NCBI GenBank assembly: GCA_900319505.1
Contig: ONOV01000126.1
Span: 1-13,300, forward strand
Direction: 5' to 3'
DNA: 13,300 bases
From: an uncultured Erysipelotrichaceae bacterium
GTDB lineage: Bacteria; Bacillota_I; Bacilli_A; Erysipelotrichales; Erysipelotrichaceae
Made by a program: the position numbers and the translations under genes. A model generated the notes under the pieces. The model was not told where the DNA came from, made no database searches, and was given only the letters and a program-made list of their open reading frames with translations. Shown here piece after piece: positions 7,608 to 13,300 of the stretch; position 1 is the first letter of the stretch; each line of letters begins with the position of its first letter.

Positions 7608-10451
7608 ATGGATGATAAACTGGTCATACGCGGCGCAAGAGAAAATAATCTCAAGAATATTTCACTGGAAATTCCCAAACATAAATTTGTGGTTATGACC
7701 GGTCTTTCCGGTTCGGGCAAGACAAGTCTGGCCTTTGATACGATTTATGCGGAAGGACAGAGAAGATATGTTGAATCTCTTTCTGCCTATGCAAGACAGT
7801 TTCTGGGCGGCGTGGACAAGCCTGATGTGGATAAGATCGAAGGGCTGAGTCCGGCCATTTCCATTGATCAGAAGACCACCAGCAACAACCCCCGCTCTAC
7901 CGTCGGCACAGTGACGGAAATCTATGATTATCTGCGTCTGCTCTATGCCCGCTGCGGCGTTCCCTACTGCCCGCGCCACCACATTCCGATCACCGGCCAG
8001 ACCGTACAGGAAATGACTGATACTCTGATGAATCTTGATGATCGCACAAGGCTTACCATCATGGCACCGATTGTGCGGGATAAAAAGGGCACGTTCAAAG
8101 ACCGGTTTGACAAGCTTCTGAAGGAAGGCTATATCCGGGTCAGAGTCGATGGAGAAATCAAGCTGCTGGAAGATGATATTGAGCTGGATAAGAACAGGCG
8201 CCACAGAATTGATGTGGTGGTGGACCGTATTGTCAAAAATGACAATGCCAGAAGCCGGATTCATGATTCTCTCGAGACGGCTTTGAAGCTGACGGATGGC
8301 AATGCATGTGTGCTGGCGGGAGACAGGGAAATGCTGTTTTCCAGCAATTATGCCTGCCCGGTCTGCGGCTTCTCTGTACCGCATCTGGAACCGCGTCTCT
8401 TTTCTTTTAATGCGCCTTTAGGGGCATGTGATGTGTGCCATGGCCTTGGCATTACGGAAGAAGTGGATGTGGATAATCTGATGCCGGATCTCTCTCTCTC
8501 TATCCGCCAGGGAGGTATCCGCTACTATAAGAACATTGTGGATACGGATAACATTGAATGGCAGACCTTTGAGGTATTGTGTGAGACATATCATATTGAT
8601 CTTGATAAGCCATTGGATCAGATGAGCGAGCATGAGATGAACATTCTTCTGCATGGCTCTGACCGTCCCATTTCCTATACCATTACTTCTTCCGGGGGCA
8701 ATACCTACCAGAAGTCAAGCTATATCGAAGGCGTGAAGGACATGATTGAGCGCAGGTATGTGGAAACCACCTCTTCCTGGAACAAAGAATGGTATCACTC
8801 CTTCATGGTGGAATCTCCCTGCCCCAAGTGCCATGGCGACCGTCTCAATGAACAGGCTTTAAGTGTACGGGTCGGCGATAAGAACATTGCCGAATTCACC
8901 CGCATGTCGGTGGTACAGGCGCTCGGCTGGCTGGACGCGCTGCAGATGGATGAAGAGAAAAAGAGGATTGCCGAACTGGTATTAAAGGAAATACGCTCCC
9001 GCCTGGAGTTTCTCAAGAATGTGGGCCTGGATTATCTGACTCTGGACCGTCTTGCCGGTACGCTTTCCGGCGGTGAGTCGCAGCGCATCCGGCTCGCAAC
9101 TCAGATCGGTTCACAATTGTCAGGTGTGCTGTATGTCATGGATGAGCCTTCCATCGGCCTGCATCAGAGGGACAATGCAAGACTGATCCGCACCATCAAG
9201 GATATGCGGGATCTCGGCAATTCTCTGATTGTGGTCGAACATGATGAAGAGACCATGATGAATGCGGACTGGATTGTGGATATCGGTCCGGGTGCCGGCA
9301 TTCATGGCGGCCAGGTCATGGCCAATGGTACGCCTGAGCAGGTCATGGAAACGCCGGCATCGATTACCGGACAGTATCTTTCCGGAAAGAAGGTCATTCC
9401 CCTGCCGAAGGAAAGAAGAAAGGGCAATGGGAAGTATATTGAGCTGAAGGGCGTAGCGGAACACAACCTGAAGAATATCAATGTGAAGTTCCCGTTAGGA
9501 AAGCTGGTGCTGGTGACCGGGGTATCGGGTTCCGGCAAGTCGACGCTTGTCAATGATGTATTCATGAAGGCGGTGCTGGTGCACCTTGGCCGTCAGAAGA
9601 TCAGACCGGGAAAGTATAAGAGCATCAAAGGACTGGAGAATATCGATAAGCTGGTCCAGATCGACCAGGCGCCGATCGGCCGTACACCCCGTTCCAACCC
9701 GGCTACCTATACCGGTGTCTTTGATGATATCCGGGCGGTGTTTGCCACGACCCCGGAAGCGAGGCTCAGAGGCTATAACAAGGGCAGATTCTCTTTCAAT
9801 ACCAAAGGCGGCCGGTGTGAGGCATGTCAGGGAGACGGCGTGAAGGTTATCCGCATGAACTTCCTGCCGGATGTCTATGTGCCGTGTGAAGTATGTCATG
9901 GCAAGCGGTACAATGAGGAAACACTGCAGTGTACGTATAAAGGAAAGAACATTTATGACGTACTGGAGATGTCTGTGGAAGAAGCCCTGCACTTCTTTGC
10001 CAACCATCCCAGGATCAAGCGCAAGCTGCAGACACTGTATGATGTGGGCCTGGGCTATATCAAGCTCGGCCAGTCCTCCACGACTCTTTCCGGCGGTGAG
10101 GCACAGCGGGTCAAGCTGGCAACGGAGCTGCAGAAAGTAGCGACCGGCAAGACGGTCTATATTCTGGATGAACCGACCACCGGCCTGCATACGGATGATG
10201 TCAGCCGGCTGATTGCGGTGCTGCAGCGGATTGTGGATGGCGGTGATACGGTCATTGTCATTGAACACAACCTGGATGTGATCAAGTGTGCGGACTGGAT
10301 TATCGACCTCGGCCCGGAAGGCGGCGACGGGGGCGGTACGGTTGTTGCCGCAGGAACACCGGAAGATATCATGAAAGTCAAAGAAAGCTGGACCGGTCAG
10401 TATCTGATCAAGGCGGTGCAGTGGACGAAGGAACATCAGAAGCAGGAGTAA
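7608..10451 (+). CDS. uvrA: Excinuclease ABC subunit A (UvrA)
   Basis: UvrA is the damage-sensing ATPase dimer of nucleotide excision repair; it loads UvrB on lesions. The 947 residues match the family norm and both ABC modules are complete. Module 1 has Walker A GLSGSGKT (32-39), a C4 zinc site C250/C253/C274/C277, signature LSGGESQR from 486 and Walker B MDEP with D512-E513. Module 2 has Walker A GVSGSGKS (638-645), zinc site C737/C740/C760/C763, signature LSGGEAQR from 827 and Walker B LDEP with D854-E855. [10 protein letters not shown] motif in the insertion region is also present. The SD AAGGAG (7594-7599) lies inside the mutS end and the start is 2 bases after the mutS stop, so both are read from one mRNA. 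uvrB and uvrC are not in the window. A (CT)6 tract at 8490-8501 lies in frame, encoding part of DLSLSI. Confidence 0.98.
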   Translation: MDDKLVIRGARENNLKNISLEIPKHKFVVMTGLSGSGKTSLAFDTIYAEGQRRYVESLSAYARQFLGGVDKPDVDKIEGLSPAISIDQKTTSNNPRSTVGTVTEIYDYLRLLYARCGVPYCPRHHIPITGQTVQEMTDTLMNLDDRTRLTIMAPIVRDKKGTFKDRFDKLLKEGYIRVRVDGEIKLLEDDIELDKNRRHRIDVVVDRIVKNDNARSRIHDSLETALKLTDGNACVLAGDREMLFSSNYACPVCGFSVPHLEPRLFSFNAPLGACDVCHGLGITEEVDVDNLMPDLSLSIRQGGIRYYKNIVDTDNIEWQTFEVLCETYHIDLDKPLDQMSEHEMNILLHGSDRPISYTITSSGGNTYQKSSYIEGVKDMIERRYVETTSSWNKEWYHSFMVESPCPKCHGDRLNEQALSVRVGDKNIAEFTRMSVVQALGWLDALQMDEEKKRIAELVLKEIRSRLEFLKNVGLDYLTLDRLAGTLSGGESQRIRLATQIGSQLSGVLYVMDEPSIGLHQRDNARLIRTIKDMRDLGNSLIVVEHDEETMMNADWIVDIGPGAGIHGGQVMANGTPEQVMETPASITGQYLSGKKVIPLPKERRKGNGKYIELKGVAEHNLKNINVKFPLGKLVLVTGVSGSGKSTLVNDVFMKAVLVHLGRQKIRPGKYKSIKGLENIDKLVQIDQAPIGRTPRSNPATYTGVFDDIRAVFATTPEARLRGYNKGRFSFNTKGGRCEACQGDGVKVIRMNFLPDVYVPCEVCHGKRYNEETLQCTYKGKNIYDVLEMSVEEALHFFANHPRIKRKLQTLYDVGLGYIKLGQSSTTLSGGEAQRVKLATELQKVATGKTVYILDEPTTGLHTDDVSRLIAVLQRIVDGGDTVIVIEHNLDVIKCADWIIDLGPEGGDGGGTVVAAGTPEDIMKVKESWTGQYLIKAVQWTKEHQKQE

Positions 10452-10463
10452 TCCTGCTTTTTT
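10440..10463 (+). terminator. Rho-independent terminator after uvrA
   Basis: A perfect 8-bp stem AAGCAGGA (10440-10447) / TCCTGCTT (10452-10459) closes on loop GTAA, and T's continue to 10463. The uvrA stop TAA (10449-10451) is inside the loop. Confidence 0.85.
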
Positions 10464-10571
10464 GTATGACAGCGTAAAAAACAGGACGGACAGTTTAAAA
10501 TGTATAAATATTTTCGTGTGACAGGAAAAAAAGTGGAAAGAAAAGAAGCAGAAGACGGGAAAACAAGGCCG

Positions 10572-10585
10572 AAATAGCGCTTACA
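10572..10585 (-). promoter_or_regulatory. cre-like site 1 (CcpA operator candidate)
   Basis: Read on the minus strand this is TGTAAGCGCTATTT. Against the cre consensus TGWAANCGNTNWCA only the last two bases differ. It lies in the leader region of the hprK operon, whose product phosphorylates the CcpA co-effector HPr at Ser46. Confidence 0.45.
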
Positions 10586-10591
10586 TGAAAA

Positions 10592-10620
10592 TACACAAAA
10601 AAGCCGGAAACGATTACAAT
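10592..10620 (+). promoter_or_regulatory. Possible distal promoter of the hprK operon
   Basis: TACACA (10592-10597, 4 of 6 to TTGACA), a 17-base spacer and TACAAT (10615-10620, 5 of 6 to TATAAT). cre-like site 2 covers the spacer and the first four bases of the -10, so a bound CcpA would block polymerase. Assigned by eye only. Confidence 0.3.
10605..10618 (+). promoter_or_regulatory. cre-like site 2 (CcpA operator candidate)
   Basis: CGGAAACGATTACA matches the cre consensus TGWAANCGNTNWCA except at positions 1 and 3. It is 33 bases (about three helical turns) downstream of site 1 and shares with it the core CGnTTACA on the plus strand. It overlaps a possible -10 (TACAAT). Confidence 0.45.
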
Positions 10621-10621
10621 T

Positions 10622-10640
10622 AAACCGGTTTCATATGAAA
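10622..10640. repeat. Two overlapping perfect palindromes in the hprK leader
   Basis: AAACCGGTTT (10622-10631) and TTTCATATGAAA (10629-10640) are both perfect and share three bases. They sit next to the predicted start of the distal promoter. They could be operator half-sites or chance; I do not recognise a regulator. Confidence 0.4.
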
Positions 10641-10657
10641 ATGGGGATGCGGAAAAG

Positions 10658-10686
10658 TTGAAATCTGTTTTCTCATCCACTACAGT
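10658..10686 (+). promoter_or_regulatory. Likely proximal promoter of the hprK operon
   Basis: TTGAAA (10658-10663, 5 of 6), a 17-base spacer and TACAGT (10681-10686, 4 of 6). Transcription would start near 10693. The two cre-like sites are then centred at about -114 and -81, the upstream side on which CcpA usually activates. Confidence 0.45.
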
Positions 10687-10692
10687 ACAGCA

Positions 10693-10709
10693 GTCACTTC
10701 AGAAGTGAC
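10693..10709. promoter_or_regulatory. 17-bp perfect palindrome at the predicted transcript start
   Basis: GTCACTTC, a central A, then GAAGTGAC. It is just downstream of the proximal -10 and ends 7 bases before the SD (10717-10721). It may be a repressor operator, or a 5' mRNA hairpin (6-bp stem with loop TCAGA) that influences stability or translation. No T-run follows, so it is not a terminator. Confidence 0.5.
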
Positions 10710-10729
10710 GGGAAATGGAGGTGTGTATC

Positions 10730-10954
10730 ATGATGGATTTTCTGAAATGTGAAAAAGGCAATCTCGATCACTATGCCAGACAGACCTGGCAGGTTATGTC
10801 CGGCAGGTATGCACTGACGGAAGTAGATGGTCTGGCATACCATGTCACCATCGGTCCGCAGCGGGTTGTGGTGACGCCGCTGGATCAGAAGGAAAACAGT
10901 TTTGCCCTGCCTACGGTAAAGTTCAAAGCACTGCTGGAGATGTTCAGAATCTAG
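10730..10954 (+). CDS. Small protein of unknown function, first gene of the hprK operon
   Basis: A 74-residue product that I do not recognise. It starts MMDFLKCEKGNLDHYARQTW and has no signal peptide or membrane segment. The middle (YHVTIGPQRVVVTPL) looks like beta strands and the end (FKALLEMFRI) like a short amphipathic helix. An excellent SD, GGAGG at 10717-10721, sits 8 bases before ATG 10730, which is why I place the start there and not at the in-frame ATG 10715 that overlaps this SD; ATG 10733 is a second option. Only 35 bases separate its stop from hprK, with no terminator, so it is probably co-transcribed. Codon use resembles its neighbours, which supports a real gene. A role in HPr kinase or catabolite control is suggested by position only. 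Confidence 0.7.
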   Translation: MMDFLKCEKGNLDHYARQTWQVMSGRYALTEVDGLAYHVTIGPQRVVVTPLDQKENSFALPTVKFKALLEMFRI

Positions 10955-10989
10955 AGCGGTTGTGATAGAATTCTGTCGAGGAACCATCG

Positions 10990-11946
10990 ATGGCAGATAA
11001 AAAAGTATACACAAAAAAGGTGACAGTCAGAGAGATTGTTGACTTTTTCAAATTTGAGAGACTGACCGGCGATGACAAGTCGCTGGACAGATGGACGGTT
11101 GTACCGGATATCAACCGGCCGGGGTTCGAACTGTGCGGGTTCTATAAGCGCAGCGATCCCCGCAGAATTATTGTTATCGGCAATAAGGAATCCGAGTTCA
11201 TCAGGACCATGACGGAAGAGGAGCAGCGGACCCGCTTCCCGATGATTACCGACGGCCTGACGCCGATGATCATTATTACCCGCAACAATGAACTTCCGCC
11301 GATCCTGAAGGAAATCGCTGATTCACAGGATTTCCCGATTGTCCGTACGAATATGGAAACGTATCGTCTGGTGACGGATCTGATTACGTTTCTGGACGAG
11401 AAGATGGCGGATGAGGATACGATCAGCGGTACGCTGATGTCGGTTTACGGCAAAGGCGTTCTGATTTCCGGTGAATCCGGCATGGGCAAAAGTGAAACCG
11501 CCCTGGAACTGATCCGGGATGGACAGGTGCTTGTTTCAGATGACCGGGTTGATGTGGAACATGTTCACAACAAGATCTTCGGCTATGCGCCGGAGATCAT
11601 CAAAGGCCTTCTGGAGATCAGAGGCATCGGCATCATTGATGTGGAAAAGATGTTCGGCGCCAGTGCCATGGCCAATCGGTCGGAAGTGAATATGGTCATT
11701 GAATTAGTCAAGTACAGTGCTGCGGATGAGTACAACCGGATCGGGGATGAAACAACCCACTATACAAGAATCCTTGATGTACTGATTCCGACAATTGTGC
11801 TGCCGGTATCGCCCGGCCGCAATATGAGAATTCTGGTCGAATCGGCAGTGACCAATTTCATTCTGCAGGAAGCAGGCTATTCTTCTTCTCAGGAAATCAA
11901 GCGGCGCTTCAGAGAGTATGCCGGAAAGGAAGGCGGCAATGTTTGA
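10990..11946 (+). CDS. hprK: HPr kinase/phosphorylase, with altered active-site residues
   Basis: HprK phosphorylates HPr on Ser46 with ATP or PPi and removes the phosphate phosphorolytically. It thereby sets the level of the CcpA co-effector for carbon catabolite repression. The 318-residue product has the N-terminal domain (about 1-130) and the kinase core with Walker A GESGMGKS at 161-168 (K167), LVSDDRVD with D184-D185, the HprK signature LLEIRGIGIIDV from 207 and YNRIG with R250. Two departures stand out against my recollection of the B. subtilis enzyme. The segment aligned to IHGVLVDIYG reads ISGTLMSVYG, so the catalytic His (His138) is Ser146. The dephosphorylation loop PVRPGR is PVSPGR (S274). 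Kinase elements look intact, so phosphorylase activity may be the part changed. An SD GAGGAA (10978-10983) fixes ATG 10990. It overlaps the next gene by 8 bases. Confidence 0.93.
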   Translation: MADKKVYTKKVTVREIVDFFKFERLTGDDKSLDRWTVVPDINRPGFELCGFYKRSDPRRIIVIGNKESEFIRTMTEEEQRTRFPMITDGLTPMIIITRNNELPPILKEIADSQDFPIVRTNMETYRLVTDLITFLDEKMADEDTISGTLMSVYGKGVLISGESGMGKSETALELIRDGQVLVSDDRVDVEHVHNKIFGYAPEIIKGLLEIRGIGIIDVEKMFGASAMANRSEVNMVIELVKYSAADEYNRIGDETTHYTRILDVLIPTIVLPVSPGRNMRILVESAVTNFILQEAGYSSSQEIKRRFREYAGKEGGNV

Positions 11947-13255
11947 TCATGTGACATTCCGCTGGCAGGGCATCTTCTTCCTGATCGGCGCCTTCATGGC
12001 CTATATCTTCATGCGCAAGGACATGAAGCATAATGGCTATGTGGCTGCGTATGCGGAGGAAATGCTGCTGGGGGAGACGATCTGCGGTCTGCTTGGGGGC
12101 AGACTCGGGTGGTATCTCATCAATGGCTTTGATGACATCAGATACTTCTTCCGGTATTGGGATGGAAGGTTTGATGTACTGGGTGCGGTGCTGCCGTGTA
12201 TTCTCTTTCTGTTTATCTACAGCCGCAAAAATCTGATGTCTTTCAGAAGGGCGATGGACTGTGCCCTGCCGCATGTGCTGTTTCTGACGGCGGCTGCGTA
12301 TTTCCCGTATATCTTTTCCAACATACGGATGCTGTTAGTGGTAGGGGTGGATGCCCTTGGCTGGCTGCTATTGGAAGTGGTGTTCCGGGTCTGGTATCAG
12401 GATAAGCACAGAGGCGATCGAGCTGCCCTTGCCTTATTGTGGATCGGACTGTCCCGCTATTTCATTTATGTAGCGGAATACGGCAGAGCGGAAATGAAAC
12501 TTGTCATGAAGCTGCCGGGGCTGGTCACTGCCGTTGTCGGCCTGATCCTGTATCTGTTCAACCGCTTCAAGAAGAACACCGTCAAGCCGCTTGTGCTGTT
12601 TGACTTTGACGGTACACTCATGGATACCAAAGCCATGGTGGATGAATCCTACCGTTTTCTATTCAACAAATACCGTTCCGTCGATGACTATGATGACCGG
12701 ACACAGATCGAGGTGTTCGGCGCCAACGACCGGGCGGTCATCCGCAAATACTTCAAGAATGAAGACACAGCCGAACTGACCCATGAATTCCGGGCTTTCC
12801 AGGCAGATCTGCCGGCCCTGGGCCTGGTCAATACGATGCCGCATGCCCTGGAAGTGCTGATGTGGCTCAAGAAGAACGGCTATGCAGTAGGCGTTGTTAC
12901 ATCAAGACCTACTGACAACTGCCGGATGTGGATTGAAGAGTTTGATCTGGAAGATTACATTGACTGCGTCATGGGGGCCGAGGCATATAAGAAAGCCAAG
13001 CCGGCGCCGGACGCGTTAAGAAGAATCTGTCAGGAAATGGGCAGAGGCCATGATAACTGTGTGTACATCGGCGACCATGCCAGAGATGTACGGATGGGAC
13101 GGCGTGCCTGTGTGTATGCCATCGGCTATCTGACCAGTGAAAAGAATGAAAAGCGTATTGCCCGGGCAAAGCCCAACCGTACCATTACGGACCTGCTGGA
13201 ACTGGAAGATATCCTGCAGGAAACAGACCACAACTGGACGTACAATCTGCTGTAA
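11939..13255 (+). CDS. Fusion: Lgt-like membrane domain (catalytic residues lost) + PpaX-like HAD phosphatase
   Basis: From ATG 11939 (SD AGGAAGG, 11927-11933) it has 438 residues. Residues 1-215 form about six membrane segments that align with prolipoprotein diacylglyceryl transferase: GGRLGWYLING (53-63), then RYWDG (72-76), then SF and D (101-107). The Lgt catalytic His (FHGG) is Leu81 (DVLGA), and GRxGNFxN is replaced by AAYFPYIFSN (119-128), so transferase activity is unlikely. Residues 216-438 are a complete HAD subfamily I phosphatase: DFDGT with nucleophile D222 and D224, T321 (VVTSRP), K354 (KAKPAPDAL) and GDHARD with D379/D383. This resembles PpaX, the pyrophosphatase encoded near hprK in B. 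subtilis, where lgt also lies between them. Inference: a membrane-tethered phosphatase for PPi, P-Ser-HPr or another small phosphate ester. The in-frame ATG 11918 is less likely because it precedes the SD. Confidence 0.85.
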   Translation: MFDHVTFRWQGIFFLIGAFMAYIFMRKDMKHNGYVAAYAEEMLLGETICGLLGGRLGWYLINGFDDIRYFFRYWDGRFDVLGAVLPCILFLFIYSRKNLMSFRRAMDCALPHVLFLTAAAYFPYIFSNIRMLLVVGVDALGWLLLEVVFRVWYQDKHRGDRAALALLWIGLSRYFIYVAEYGRAEMKLVMKLPGLVTAVVGLILYLFNRFKKNTVKPLVLFDFDGTLMDTKAMVDESYRFLFNKYRSVDDYDDRTQIEVFGANDRAVIRKYFKNEDTAELTHEFRAFQADLPALGLVNTMPHALEVLMWLKKNGYAVGVVTSRPTDNCRMWIEEFDLEDYIDCVMGAEAYKKAKPAPDALRRICQEMGRGHDNCVYIGDHARDVRMGRRACVYAIGYLTSEKNEKRIARAKPNRTITDLLELEDILQETDHNWTYNLL

Positions 13256-13279
13256 ACGCTGTCAGCTGACAGCGTTTTT
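13254..13279 (+). terminator. Rho-independent terminator of the hprK operon
   Basis: A perfect 24-base palindrome (13254-13277; core CGCTGTCAGCTGACAGCG) ends in a T-run, 13275-13279. The stop codon TAA (13253-13255) overlaps its left foot. The last 21 bases of the window hold nothing I can assign. Confidence 0.85.
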
Positions 13280-13300
13280 CAGTGCTTTATGTGCATGAAA

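Noticed and set aside
8490..8501. (CT)6 dinucleotide tract in uvrA as a possible phase-variation site
   Set aside because: It is short, in frame in a conserved housekeeping repair gene, and encodes an ordinary DLSLSI stretch.
10503..10508. TATAAA as an early promoter after the uvrA terminator
   Set aside because: There is no -35 match at 16-18 bases and the area is AT-rich, so a TATAAA is expected by chance.
10495..10680. Minus-strand reading frame of 61 codons, hydrophobic, in the hprK leader
   Set aside because: It begins with GTG, has no SD, and its hydrophobicity comes from the purine-rich plus strand read in reverse. It covers cre-like sites and promoters.
10963..10971. TGA-TAGAAT as an internal extended -10 promoter for hprK alone
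   Set aside because: There is no usable -35, and the implied start would fall on the hprK SD, leaving almost no leader.

Overview
The window reads as core chromosomal DNA of a low-to-medium GC Gram-positive bacterium (Bacillota). Every gene is on the plus strand. The evidence is a primary sigma factor of Firmicutes type, Gram-positive style SD sites (GGAGG/AGGAG), a YitT-family protein, an HPr kinase/phosphorylase gene and CcpA-type cre-like sites. Erysipelotrichales is my best guess at order level, but that is inference and not tested. I see no mobile element, CRISPR array, rRNA or tRNA.

Region 1 (1-2861) is a translation/transcription core operon. It holds the 3' part of rpoD/sigA (its start lies before the window), then prfA (release factor 1) and prmC (the methyltransferase that modifies the release-factor GGQ glutamine). 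The genes are almost contiguous: an SD overlaps the rpoD stop, and prfA and prmC share an ATGA. A terminator hairpin contains the prmC stop codon.

Region 2 (2872-5011) has its own extended -10 promoter. It holds a YitT-family membrane protein, an EamA-type transporter that overlaps it, and about 300 bp that look like a decayed small membrane-protein gene. A strong terminator follows.

Region 3 (5031-10463) is a DNA-repair operon, mutS followed 2 nt later by uvrA. It joins mismatch repair to nucleotide excision repair, with no mutL beside mutS. It has a TATAAT promoter and a terminator whose loop holds the uvrA stop.

Region 4 (10464-13279) is the most interesting part, a carbon-catabolite-control locus. 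A regulatory region of about 265 bp carries two cre-like sites 33 bp apart, two promoter candidates and several palindromes. It is followed by an unrecognised 74-residue gene, hprK, and a gene fusing an Lgt-like six-segment membrane domain to a PpaX-like HAD phosphatase. Bacillus subtilis has hprK, lgt and ppaX as separate neighbouring genes; here lgt and ppaX appear merged. The Lgt part has lost the catalytic His and the GRxGNF motif. HprK itself appears to have Ser where Bacillus-type enzymes have the catalytic His, and PVSPGR in place of PVRPGR. Together these suggest a remodelled, possibly membrane-tethered, version of the system that sets the phosphorylation state of HPr Ser46. That functional idea is inference.
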